Shown: positions 54,596 through 62,324, counted from the first letter of the stretch. The stretch is DNA of 64,000 nucleotides from Vibrio maerlii (GCF_003415655.1 NZ_QRHC01000009.1:124001-188000), one strand, 5' to 3'. Notes: generated by a model from the sequence alone, not told the origin. Translations and numbers: made by a program.

Positions 54596-54625
54596 TTTAT
54601 TGTTATGTTATAACATAACAATAAA
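54596..54625. promoter_or_regulatory. Zur-box palindrome upstream of the DUF1826 gene
   Basis: A perfect 30-base palindrome with half-site TTATTGTTATGTTA followed by its complement, flanked by one more pairing base on each side. The core GTTATGTTATAACATAAC matches the Zur operator type (TGTTATA-n-TATAACA) and is identical to the core at 59342. It is about 63 bases upstream of the DUF1826 start. Confidence 0.85.
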
Positions 54626-54632
54626 CTAATTT

Positions 54633-54652
54633 AGTAAGGAACGTTCCTTACT
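54633..54652. promoter_or_regulatory. Second perfect palindrome upstream of the DUF1826 gene
   Basis: AGTAAGGAACGTTCCTTACT, a 20-base perfect palindrome seven bases after the Zur box. It looks like a TetR-type operator; no candidate regulator is encoded nearby. It could control DUF1826, the divergent iorA unit, or both. Confidence 0.6.
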
Positions 54653-54687
54653 CAAACAGGTAAACATCATCACAAGAGGTAATCTTT

Positions 54688-55368
54688 ATGGAGCTCGCCA
54701 TCGCTGAAAAAGTAACATCCAATGAAGAAGCCCCACCTTCCGAACATCAAAGTGTAGCTCATGGAAAAAGTCCGACGGTGTTCACAGACATCTATCGTGA
54801 TGAAGTCAAGATCGCGATCTGGAATCGAGCATTTTCAGCAGTTCTGCAAAAAGAGATTGCTGAATTCATTACGCACAACCCAAATTTTGAAAAGTCTCTC
54901 ACGATTAAGCCACAAGACGCTCACGCATCTCTATACAAAGCCATAGGTGACATTGCTCCTAGCAGCCTAGTCGACAATATAGCTGAACTTGTAGATATGT
55001 TTGGTTGTCTGTTTGACCTTGAACATGTAGGCGTTCGCCTTGCGACCTTAAATAAAGCAATGTGTCCAAAATTTCATGTCGATCGAGTGCCCTGTCGACT
55101 GGTGACAACATATCAAGGTATCGCAACACAATGGCTGCATGGCCAAGACGTAGATCGTTCTAAGCTAGGTAGTGGAAGCAATGGCTTGCCGGATTCAGAT
55201 TCTGGCCTTTATAGGAAGGAAAGCAATATCCAACACTTGATAGCCGGCGATGTCGCACTGTTAAAAGGAGAAAGTTGGATTGGCAACGAAAATCAAGGTC
55301 TCGTCCACCGTTCACCAATGATCGAACATGGCGAGTCTAGACTATTGCTTACTTTAGATTTTAGGTAA
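54688..55368 (+). CDS. DUF1826 family protein, zinc-starvation linked
   Basis: A 226-residue cytoplasmic protein of the DUF1826 family. A central block (FGCLFDLEHVGVRLATLNKAMCPKFHVDRVPCRLVTTYQG) contains the H-x-D pair and cysteines typical of the family, and an H-R near the end (GLVHRSP) recalls 2-oxoglutarate-type beta-barrels. DUF1826 genes often lie in Zur regulons with COG0523 GTPases; their function is unknown. Both palindromes upstream support this. Confidence 0.85.
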   Translation: MELAIAEKVTSNEEAPPSEHQSVAHGKSPTVFTDIYRDEVKIAIWNRAFSAVLQKEIAEFITHNPNFEKSLTIKPQDAHASLYKAIGDIAPSSLVDNIAELVDMFGCLFDLEHVGVRLATLNKAMCPKFHVDRVPCRLVTTYQGIATQWLHGQDVDRSKLGSGSNGLPDSDSGLYRKESNIQHLIAGDVALLKGESWIGNENQGLVHRSPMIEHGESRLLLTLDFR

Positions 55369-55398
55369 GTCGTTTTAAATACAGGATTTTAACTCTAC

Positions 55399-56259
55399 AT
55401 GGATAATATTAACCAAGTTCTCATCGTAGGCGGAACACATGGGAATGAACTATCAGGCATCTATCTCAACAAGCTTATAAAAGAACGCTTGTACAATATC
55501 GATAGAGCGAGCTTCTCTGCAAGTTCTGTAATAGCAAACCCTGACGCAGTAAAAGCCAATACTCGCTTTGTCGAACAAGATCTAAACCGACAGTTTTCAC
55601 TCGAGCTAGAGGCAAATTCAAAGGAAGCCAGGTTAGCAACCGAATTCAAAAATAATTATTGTGCGAACAATCCTTTGATCATCGACCTACATAACACGAC
55701 AAGCAACATGGGAGCAACATTGATTTTGCTATCGAACTCCCCGTTCTACAAAAAAATGGGCGCCTATGTAAAGCAACGGATGCCGGGCTCAAATATCCTG
55801 TTCGAAGACAGAAAAGAATGGAATGAACAACCTTACCTATGCACGGCAAGCCAATACGGGGTCATGATTGAAGTAGGCGCTCAGGCCCACGGTAGCTTAC
55901 AGTTTGAAACGCTCGAACTGATGAAAGAAATGCTCAGTTTAGTGTTAGATTACGTCGACAAACACAATTTGTACCAGCTTAGTAACCTAGCTAACTATGA
56001 CGCCTTCTATTATACCGAGGAAGTCCAAATACCAATGGATCATGATGGTATGAGAATAGCAGCCGTTCATCCGACCATCTGTGGCAGAGATTTCGAAGTG
56101 GTAAAAACCGGGGAGCCTATTATGGCCACCTTCTTCGGCTTTGATATTTATTGGGAAAAAGAAAACGATATCTACCCCCACTTCATCAATGAAAGTGCAT
56201 ATAGCTCGGCGAATATCGCGATGGCATTAGCTGAAAAAAAGACAGTGTTTGTAGATTAG
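55399..56259 (+). CDS. Aspartoacylase-type deacylase (AspA/AstE family)
   Basis: A 286-residue zinc carboxypeptidase-like enzyme: GGTHGNELSG (zinc histidine and glutamate), NPDAVKANTRFVEQDLNRQF and DLHNTTSNMGAT (third ligand). These match aspartoacylase, which releases acetate from N-acetylaspartate or related N-acyl amino acids. It follows DUF1826 by 30 bases under the same Zur box, which is unexpected for a zinc enzyme unless it replaces another or liberates a ligand. The physiological substrate is unknown. Confidence 0.85.
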   Translation: MDNINQVLIVGGTHGNELSGIYLNKLIKERLYNIDRASFSASSVIANPDAVKANTRFVEQDLNRQFSLELEANSKEARLATEFKNNYCANNPLIIDLHNTTSNMGATLILLSNSPFYKKMGAYVKQRMPGSNILFEDRKEWNEQPYLCTASQYGVMIEVGAQAHGSLQFETLELMKEMLSLVLDYVDKHNLYQLSNLANYDAFYYTEEVQIPMDHDGMRIAAVHPTICGRDFEVVKTGEPIMATFFGFDIYWEKENDIYPHFINESAYSSANIAMALAEKKTVFVD

Positions 56260-56290
56260 TTTCGACTCTTTTTAAAAACCCACTTCATAA

Positions 56291-56329
56291 AACAAAGCCC
56301 AGAGAATCAAACACTCTCTGGGCTTTGTT
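56291..56329. terminator. Bidirectional terminator between aspartoacylase and COG0523 genes
   Basis: A perfect 15-base stem AACAAAGCCCAGAGA/TCTCTGGGCTTTGTT with a nine-base loop, between convergent genes. Confidence 0.9.
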
Positions 56330-56338
56330 ATAACTTGA

Positions 56339-57334
56339 TTAGACTATACAATTTAAAAGCTGAAGTTCTAAGTCATCATCAATCTCATGCCCTATCACTT
56401 CTATTCGACTTTCATTGCAGTCATCAAGTTCAGCTTCCGTTAAACCGTCGGGTGTCATGTTGTAACCAAATATTCCATCATAGGTGATAAAAACGGCTTT
56501 CATTCGTTCAGCGTCTATCTGCATGAGTATCGTCAACAGTTTGTTGCGGTCAAACACTTTACTCGCAGAAAATCGCCAACCAACACTTTGAAAACCCTCA
56601 CCTTCATTCATAGCCTTTAATACGCCACTTTCTGGTAACGGTAGTTCGGAAGCGATAGGTTTACGTTCATGATGATGGTGGTGCCCCTTATGTTCATCTA
56701 GCTCACTACCACCCTCAAATTCCTCAAATGCAATGATGCCGTTCTTGGAAAGCAATACCCTAGCTTCAGGCTTACCATATGTGGTGACATATTGCTGGAG
56801 CTGTTCGAACTCATTCGAGCAGTATAAATCTGATTTATTGCCTACTACGGTATCCGCGATTGCAATTTGCTGATTAAACACGTCATGCCCTGTGTATCGG
56901 TGGTCCGCTAACTTTCTGGCATCGACTAACGTTATCGTCTTTTGAAGAGACAGCACTTGTTGATAGTGTTGCGATGATAACACCTGAAGCACCTCTTTTG
57001 GATGTCCCAATCCGGTAGGTTCAATCAACAGACGATCGGGTTTGGCTTCAGTAAGCAGTTGGTTTAATGCGATTTGCATTGGGAGTCCAGCAGTGCAGCA
57101 CATACATCCCCCTGGCACTTCCCGCATAAACACGCTTCCCTTAGTGTCTCGTTGCCCATCCAGTAGAGCACCATCAATTCCGATTTCACCAAACTCATTA
57201 ACTAAAACTGCCCACTTCTCGTTATCGGGCTTGTTCTTCATCAGATTGAGAATGGCTGATGTTTTGCCGACGCCAAGAAACCCGGTAATAATATTGGTAG
57301 GTACGCCAAGGATCTTGTTATCGTTACCACTCAT
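56339..57334 (-). CDS. COG0523 (CobW/ZigA-type) metallochaperone GTPase
   Basis: A 331-residue G3E GTPase. Walker A is GFLGVGKTS (18-26), the metal-binding CXCC motif is GGCMCC (cysteines 76, 78, 79), the G4 motif is NKSD, and a histidine-rich linker (HKGHHHHHERK) precedes the C-terminal CobW_C domain. Zur-regulated relatives deliver scarce zinc to client proteins. The start is the ATG at 57332-57334 after GGAG; the upstream open frame runs through a hairpin. It is the last gene after zur and the dihydroorotase gene. Confidence 0.9.
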   Translation of the reverse strand: MSGNDNKILGVPTNIITGFLGVGKTSAILNLMKNKPDNEKWAVLVNEFGEIGIDGALLDGQRDTKGSVFMREVPGGCMCCTAGLPMQIALNQLLTEAKPDRLLIEPTGLGHPKEVLQVLSSQHYQQVLSLQKTITLVDARKLADHRYTGHDVFNQQIAIADTVVGNKSDLYCSNEFEQLQQYVTTYGKPEARVLLSKNGIIAFEEFEGGSELDEHKGHHHHHERKPIASELPLPESGVLKAMNEGEGFQSVGWRFSASKVFDRNKLLTILMQIDAERMKAVFITYDGIFGYNMTPDGLTEAELDDCNESRIEVIGHEIDDDLELQLLNCIV

Positions 57335-57352
57335 CTGAAAATCTCCATATAC

Positions 57353-57385
57353 AAGTTGTTGCGAAGCATTGTTTCGCAACAACTT
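57353..57385 (-). promoter_or_regulatory. Hairpin in front of the COG0523 gene
   Basis: A perfect 13-base stem AAGTTGTTGCGAA/TTCGCAACAACTT with a seven-base loop, about 20 bases upstream of the start and near the ribosome site. No U-tract. It could be a translation or mRNA-stability element, or an operator. Confidence 0.6.
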
Positions 57386-57442
57386 AAGTTACAACGTAAT
57401 GATTATTGAATATCTAAACCCTTCGAAAGAGCTCTGAAAGGA

Positions 57443-58783
57443 CTATTTACCACGCTTAAATGTGAGCCTTCTCGCGGCGTTCACTTGTTCCTTCAAGACA
57501 CCATCATTGAACACTTGCTGCCCATTGACCCAAGTCGACTGAATAGAAGAAGCAAAGCGATGACCGCTGAATGGGGACCACTGGCAATGATACAGAGAGT
57601 TATCGTCATCTACGTCAGTTGCCTTATCCGAATCAATAAGCACAAGGTCAGCAAAATATCCTTCTCTGATGAATCCTCGTTCTTCAACGCCATAACGAAT
57701 CGCCGGGTTATGTGATACTTTCTCTACCACTTGTTCGATAGACATACGACCATTATTGACGTGGTCGAGTAGGGTTAATAAAGCATGTTGAACCAGTGGT
57801 AATCCTGCAGGCGATAATTCATAGGCCACCTCTTTTTCTTCTTTGGTATGAGGCGCATGATCAGTCGCAATAATATCAATTTTCCCTGTATGCAGAGCTT
57901 TGATGAGCGAGTCTCGATCTGAAGAATATTTGATGGCAGGGTTACACTTGATGAAATTACCTTTCTGTGCGTAATCTTCATTCGAAAACCACAAGTGGTG
58001 GACACAGGCTTCCGCTGTAATGTGTTTATTCTCTATTGCCCCCGCTTCAAATAAGGAAAGTTCTTTCTCTGTCGTAATGTGAAGAACATGCAACTGACTA
58101 TTATATTTTTTAGCCAAAGAGACAGCATAAGAAGAAGATGCATAACAGGCTTCGTCATCTCTCAACTTAGGGTGGTCTTCAATGGTGAACTCTGACTTGG
58201 ATTTAGATAGCTCTTGTCTATTCTTTGCTATCACCTCACCACTTTCGCAATGCGTAACGATCAACACAGGTGACTCTCGAAAAATATCATCCAAGGCCTG
58301 AGGGTCCTCGACAAGCAAGTTGCCGGTAGATGCGCCCATAAACACCTTAACGCCGCAGTGTCGAGATGGATCTAAACGTTTAATTTCTTCAAGGTTGTCT
58401 TCCGTTGCTCCAAGATAAAATGAGTAGTTCGCCATTGAGCTTACCTCTGCAATGGCGAATTTTTCCTCCAAAGCCTCAATAGTTGTCGTCGCTGGATTTA
58501 CGTTGGGCATCTCCATGTAACTTGTGATACCACCAGCAACCGCAGCTCTTGACTCTGAAGCAATGCTTCCTTTATGGGTTAACCCTGGTTCTCTAAAGTG
58601 GACTTGATCATCAATCATCCCTGGAAGAAGGTACTTACCTTGAGCATCAATAATGAAGTCTGAACTTGCCCCTTCGATGCTGTCGGCTATTAAATCAATT
58701 CTGTCTCCGACGATTCTTAAATCAGCGATACGAATCTTACCTTCGTTCACTATCTTCGCATTTTTGATCAACGTGCTTTGCAT
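57443..58783 (-). CDS. Dihydroorotase paralogue with Gln in place of the first metal-ligand His
   Basis: A 446-residue amidohydrolase of the dihydroorotase/allantoinase family. The first metal motif reads DDQVHFREPG, while most class I dihydroorotases have H-V-H. Other family residues are present (KVFMGASTGNLL with the lysine, THCE, LHVLHITT, ATDHAPHTKEEK). The DQVHFREPGLTHKG form is one I associate with Bacteroidetes enzymes, so transfer is possible. In Zur regulons an extra PyrC is thought to replace the zinc-rich enzyme during zinc shortage. It lies between zur and the COG0523 gene. Confidence 0.85.
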   Translation of the reverse strand: MQSTLIKNAKIVNEGKIRIADLRIVGDRIDLIADSIEGASSDFIIDAQGKYLLPGMIDDQVHFREPGLTHKGSIASESRAAVAGGITSYMEMPNVNPATTTIEALEEKFAIAEVSSMANYSFYLGATEDNLEEIKRLDPSRHCGVKVFMGASTGNLLVEDPQALDDIFRESPVLIVTHCESGEVIAKNRQELSKSKSEFTIEDHPKLRDDEACYASSSYAVSLAKKYNSQLHVLHITTEKELSLFEAGAIENKHITAEACVHHLWFSNEDYAQKGNFIKCNPAIKYSSDRDSLIKALHTGKIDIIATDHAPHTKEEKEVAYELSPAGLPLVQHALLTLLDHVNNGRMSIEQVVEKVSHNPAIRYGVEERGFIREGYFADLVLIDSDKATDVDDDNSLYHCQWSPFSGHRFASSIQSTWVNGQQVFNDGVLKEQVNAARRLTFKRGK

Positions 58784-58854
58784 TGTATCTACTTTTCCCT
58801 AATAACGTTATTTCGGTACTGATTTGAATGAATTGGTTGAAGTTTTAAAGAGAA

Positions 58855-59307
58855 TTATTTACAAGCATCGCAAATACATTCGATTTCAAGTTGTGGCTGA
58901 ATCAACGTAAACCCCTGTTTTCGCGCATGCTTTGTCAATGCGTCAATCAGAATAGGATCGATTTGTTGTTCTGCGATCTTGTCGCACTTGGAGCAGATTA
59001 AAAACTGAGCGACTCCGTGCTCATGTGATTGCGCTATATGCGAACAGGCAACAAATTTATTCGACGTATTCAACTTATGCACCAAGTGTTCACTCTCTAA
59101 GAATTCTAATGCTCGATAGACGGACATTGCTTGCAGCGAATGCTCAAAAGTAGATGCGCAATAATCCATCAATTCATAGGCCGATAAGGGTTTCTTGGCA
59201 TGAAGAAGGGATCCAAGAACGACACGCCGTGTCGATGTCATTCGCTTACCCTTAGCTTTTAAATTGCGGACGACTTTGTCTAATGTCTTATCCAAATGAT
59301 ATGGCAT
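58855..59307 (-). CDS. zur: Zur-type Fur-family zinc regulator
   Basis: A 150-residue Fur-family protein. Similarity to Zur is clear in LSAYELMDY, the recognition-helix region (MSVYRALEFLESEHLVHKL) and FLICSKCDKI, with a second cysteine pair CICDAC at the end. Structural zinc would bind at these cysteines. Its own promoter region carries the Zur palindrome at 59342, so autoregulation is likely. It leads the zur-dihydroorotase-COG0523 unit. Confidence 0.88.
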   Translation of the reverse strand: MPYHLDKTLDKVVRNLKAKGKRMTSTRRVVLGSLLHAKKPLSAYELMDYCASTFEHSLQAMSVYRALEFLESEHLVHKLNTSNKFVACSHIAQSHEHGVAQFLICSKCDKIAEQQIDPILIDALTKHARKQGFTLIQPQLEIECICDACK

Positions 59308-59341
59308 GTAAACCCATCTACTCCTAACTCTCCAATTGATT

Positions 59342-59359
59342 GTTATGTTATAACATAAC
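59342..59359. promoter_or_regulatory. Zur-box palindrome upstream of zur
   Basis: GTTATGTTATAACATAAC is a perfect 18-base palindrome, identical to the core at 54602-54619. It is 35 bases upstream of the zur start and should control the zur-dihydroorotase-COG0523 unit. Confidence 0.85.
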
Positions 59360-59473
59360 GAAATGTAAATTTCTAAATGCTATCGACCCAGCAAACTCTG
59401 AATTACCAATTTCATTCTCTCTAGCTACTGTGAAAGCGTTACCGACACGTTCTATCGATCCGAACATTTATCA

Positions 59474-59504
59474 AAATTGAATACCCTCCATGTTAATTCA
59501 ATTT
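59474..59504. promoter_or_regulatory. Spaced inverted repeat upstream of the galB-like gene
   Basis: AAATTGAAT and ATTCAATTT separated by 13 bases, about 95 bases upstream of the PIG-L gene. The arrangement suits a LysR-type or two-turn operator. No regulator gene is adjacent. Confidence 0.35.
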
Positions 59505-59598
59505 CAACAACTTAGTCCCAATCGCTATTCTTATCCTGACATCAAGACAAGAACATCCAAACGTACCTAAATGGATAATTAGAATAAGGAAATACCTC

Positions 59599-60330
59599 AT
59601 GGCAAAGAAAACGGCTCTAGTAATAAGTGCACACTCTGCAGATTTTGTATGGCGCTGTGGTGGTGCTATCGCGCTCCATCAAAAACTGGGATATGAAGTC
59701 ACGATTGCATGTTTATCTTATGGAGAGAGAGGTGAATCTGCGAAGCTTTGGAAGCAAGAAGGCATGACGCTGGAGGACGTAAAACGTATTCGCCGTGAGG
59801 AAGCAAAAGCTGCAGCCGATGCCTTGGGAGCACACGATATTCGTTTCTTTGATTTTGGTGACTACCCACTTGAAATCGATACGGAAGGCAAATATCAAAT
59901 CGTTGATTTAATCAGAGAGATCCAACCTGAGTTTATGATGAGCCACTCAAAGTGGGACCCGTACAATACCGATCATATGTACGCAACAGAGATCGCACTT
60001 CAATGCCGCATGATTGCGCAAGCCTGGGGCCACAACCCTGGCGAACAAGTACTTGGTGCACCACAACTTTACCTATTTGAGCCACATCAAAGTGAGCAAA
60101 TGGAATGGAAACCGAATACCTTCCTTGATATCTCCGATGTATGGGAAAAGAAAAAAGCAGCAATAGAATGTATGCAAGGCCAAGAGCACCTTTGGAAGTT
60201 TTATGAAAACCTCGCGGAAAACCGTGGTAACCATTTTAGAAGGAACTCTGGTGGTCAAGCTGGTGGACGTAGTTGCTTATACGCAGAGGGCTTCCAAGCT
60301 GTCTTCCCAAATTGTGTCGACTCACTCTAA
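59599..60330 (+). CDS. galB: GalB-like PIG-L family 4-oxalomesaconate hydratase
   Basis: A 243-residue zinc-dependent PIG-L fold protein. SAHSADFVWRCGGAIALH (H12, D15), YGERGESAKLW, SHSKWDPYNTDH, GAPQLYLFEPHQSEQMEWKP, MQGQEHLWKFY and YAEGFQAVFP follow Pseudomonas putida GalB closely. GalB hydrates 4-oxalomesaconate in gallate or protocatechuate 4,5-cleavage. No other gene of that pathway is in the window, so the natural substrate here may differ. The start has AAGGAAATACCTC before the ATG. Confidence 0.78.
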   Translation: MAKKTALVISAHSADFVWRCGGAIALHQKLGYEVTIACLSYGERGESAKLWKQEGMTLEDVKRIRREEAKAAADALGAHDIRFFDFGDYPLEIDTEGKYQIVDLIREIQPEFMMSHSKWDPYNTDHMYATEIALQCRMIAQAWGHNPGEQVLGAPQLYLFEPHQSEQMEWKPNTFLDISDVWEKKKAAIECMQGQEHLWKFYENLAENRGNHFRRNSGGQAGGRSCLYAEGFQAVFPNCVDSL

Positions 60331-60364
60331 GCCGCACTAATACACATTCTTGAGCACCAACTAA

Positions 60365-60404
60365 AAATAAATCCCAATCGCTATCTAAGTATTGGGGTTT
60401 ATTT
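60365..60404. terminator. Terminator between the galB-like gene and the 60399 gene
   Basis: Stem AAATAAATCCCAAT/ATTGGGGTTTATTT with one G-T pair and a 12-base loop. It overlaps the 3' end of the convergent 60399 gene. Confidence 0.75.
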
Positions 60405-60617
60405 TATTGTCTCAAAATCAGCTCTTCTCATCTTTCCCGCTTTGATTCTCGCTAACACAAAGAACCACTGGCTCAAAGCAATACAGATCAAACCTGACCA
60501 CAGGGGCTCATGTATAAAATAGGCAATCCCAATACCTGTTAGCAAAAAGACTAAACACATAAAATACATCAAGCGTAGTGTCGCTTTATCCTGCACTTTC
60601 AATCTCTCACAAGTCAT
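60399..60617 (-). CDS. Small membrane protein of unknown function
   Basis: A 72-residue protein with two hydrophobic helices (about residues 16-34 and 40-57: MYFMCLVFLLTGIGIAYF and GLICIALSQWFFVLA). I place the start at the ATG 60615-60617; a TTG one codon upstream is also possible. No family is recognised, and its reality is less certain than that of its neighbours. Confidence 0.5.
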   Translation of the reverse strand: MTCERLKVQDKATLRLMYFMCLVFLLTGIGIAYFIHEPLWSGLICIALSQWFFVLARIKAGKMRRADFETIK

Positions 60618-60742
60618 CAAAACAACTTATAGAATACCATTCCATTTGTAACTAAGAAGGCTTTTGGATACCTTATAGAACTTTGTTTGATAAAAATCAT
60701 AAAACGATGTGCATTGTGTACGATTAGGTCATCGATTAGCTG

Positions 60743-60770
60743 GTTCCAGAACGAAAGAACGCTCTGGAAC
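60743..60770. repeat. Hairpin between the 60399 and RpiB-like genes
   Basis: GTTCCAGA and TCTGGAAC pair around a 12-base spacer that can itself fold (ACG/CGT). It lies 18 bases after the RpiB-like stop codon on the minus strand; without a T run it is a weak terminator at best. Confidence 0.45.
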
Positions 60771-60787
60771 ACTCAGGTCAGGTAAAA

Positions 60788-61429
60788 TTAACCAAGGCGC
60801 TTTCTGACGTAATCTGACAGTACTGGATCTTGGCTGTTTTCGAAGAAGCATGCCTGGAATTGAGAACTACCAATAGCAGCCTGAACCAAATCGGGTTCCA
60901 TCGCATCCAAGGCATCAATTAGCGAATCTTTCGTGGACGCAGCTTTCACATGATTAAGCAACGCAGCATTCTTTTGTTGAGGCTCCGCTCTTTCAAGTGG
61001 GTAACCCTGCCCTTTCTCGCCAGTGCAAAAAGCTTGAGTAAACATGTTATGCAGATTGAGTTCCGCACCCCAGCCGAAACCTTTGGCAAATGCCAGAGAT
61101 AAAGCATTCCCATTATTGATCTGATTGAACAAGAAGGCGTCGGATGGTTCGAGGCAATATCCACAAATGACTCCTGAGTGTGCGTTAAGTGACATTAGTG
61201 CGCCTTGGCCAGTACCACAGCCCGTTACAACAAAATCTATCGCTTTAGAATTCAGTAGCAAACTCGCCTGAATTCCCAAGTGAATATAAGTTAAGTGATG
61301 ATCGCTTTCATCCAACATACCGACATTAAATACCTCATGCTCCGTGTGTTGAGTCGCGCTTGTTAACTGTTCAAACACCATCTTGCTCTTGCCAGCTTGG
61401 CTATTTTCCATGGTTAGTGCAATTTTCAT
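60788..61429 (-). CDS. RpiB/LacA/LacB-type sugar isomerase, probable DhuI (4-deoxy-L-threo-5-hexosulose-uronate isomerase)
   Basis: A 213-residue protein of the RpiB/LacAB isomerase family: MKIALTMENSQAG at the start, FVVTGCGTGQGALMS (the anionic ring/phosphate region) and SDAFLFNQINNGNALSLAFAKGFG. It is longer than typical RpiB (about 150 residues). RpiB-family DhuI replaces KduI in some uronate pathways and is paired with the KduD-like DhuD. Being 50 bases downstream of kduD in the same direction supports that role. The family and context are seen; the activity is inferred. Confidence 0.78.
   Translation of the reverse strand: MKIALTMENSQAGKSKMVFEQLTSATQHTEHEVFNVGMLDESDHHLTYIHLGIQASLLLNSKAIDFVVTGCGTGQGALMSLNAHSGVICGYCLEPSDAFLFNQINNGNALSLAFAKGFGWGAELNLHNMFTQAFCTGEKGQGYPLERAEPQQKNAALLNHVKAASTKDSLIDALDAMEPDLVQAAIGSSQFQACFFENSQDPVLSDYVRKRLG
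61015..61022 (-). other. KOPS-like octamer, minus strand
   Basis: CCCTGCCC on the plus strand is GGGCAGGG on the minus strand, again pointing toward dif. It lies inside the RpiB-like gene. Confidence 0.4.
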
Positions 61430-61478
61430 TTCTTTGACCTTAATGCTTTTACTAATGCGTGATTGAGTATCAATGGAT

Positions 61479-62240
61479 CTAGCGCGCTAACCAGCCGCCG
61501 TCGACAGCCATAGTGAAGCCGTTGACATAATCCGATGCCGCCGATGCTAAAAAGGTAATCGCTCCATGCATATCTTGAGGAGTGCCCCAACGACCAGCTG
61601 GAATACGATTAAGGATTTCTTGGTTTCGTTGCTCATCCGCCTGAAGTGCTGCAGTATTGTTTGTTGCCATATACCCCGGAGCAATCGCATTCACATTAAT
61701 GCCTTGACCGGCCCATTCATTGGCCATCAATCTGGTTAGACCAATCACACCGCTTTTTGACGTTGTATAAGAAGGAACTCGAATTCCCCCTTGGTATGAG
61801 AGCATAGAGGCAATATTGATGATCTTACCGCCACTAGCTTGTTTGATGTATTGCTTTGCAACTGCTTGAGATAGGAAAAATAATGATTTGGTATTGATGT
61901 TCATTACCTCATCCCAATCCGATTCAGTGAAGTCTAAAGCATCATTGCGACGAATGATCCCAGCGTTATTAACCAACACATCAATTCTTCCCAGCGCATC
62001 CCTCGCGTGTTCGATGATGCTAGGAATGCAATCAATATTAGAAAGATCAGCTCGAACATCAATAAAGCGTCGACCCAGTGCTTCAATACTTTGCTTAGTC
62101 TCTACCGGCTCACTGCGATTAACACCAACAATATCGCACCCTGCACTAGCAAGCCCTTCAGCCATGCCTTTACCTAGCCCAGTATTACAACCCGTCACAA
62201 CCGCAACCTTGCCTGAGAGATCAAATAAGTTTAATGACAT
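61479..62240 (-). CDS. kduD: KduD/DhuD, 2-dehydro-3-deoxy-D-gluconate 5-dehydrogenase
   Basis: A 253-residue short-chain dehydrogenase: VVTGCNTGLGKGMA (NAD-binding), NNAGII, and the catalytic serine with SYTTSK (Y and K). LNLFDLSGKVAVVTG at the start matches KduD. It reduces 2,5-diketo-3-deoxygluconate (DK-II) to KDG in the breakdown of pectin, hyaluronate or alginate-derived uronates. The start is the ATG at 62238-62240 after GGAGTGGAA; a GTG two codons upstream lies inside that site. Confidence 0.9.
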   Translation of the reverse strand: MSLNLFDLSGKVAVVTGCNTGLGKGMAEGLASAGCDIVGVNRSEPVETKQSIEALGRRFIDVRADLSNIDCIPSIIEHARDALGRIDVLVNNAGIIRRNDALDFTESDWDEVMNINTKSLFFLSQAVAKQYIKQASGGKIINIASMLSYQGGIRVPSYTTSKSGVIGLTRLMANEWAGQGINVNAIAPGYMATNNTAALQADEQRNQEILNRIPAGRWGTPQDMHGAITFLASAASDYVNGFTMAVDGGWLAR

Positions 62241-62309
62241 TTCCACTCCACACCTTAAAACCTACCTACCTGACCAAACGATGGCCAGCCGCCAATAAAT
62301 ATTATAATC

Positions 62310-62324
62310 ATACATGAGATGTAT
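62310..62324. promoter_or_regulatory. Inverted repeat upstream of kduD
   Basis: ATACAT-GAG-ATGTAT, a 6+3+6 palindrome 70 bases upstream of the kduD start and in an A/T-rich setting. It could be the operator of a uronate regulator. Confidence 0.4.
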
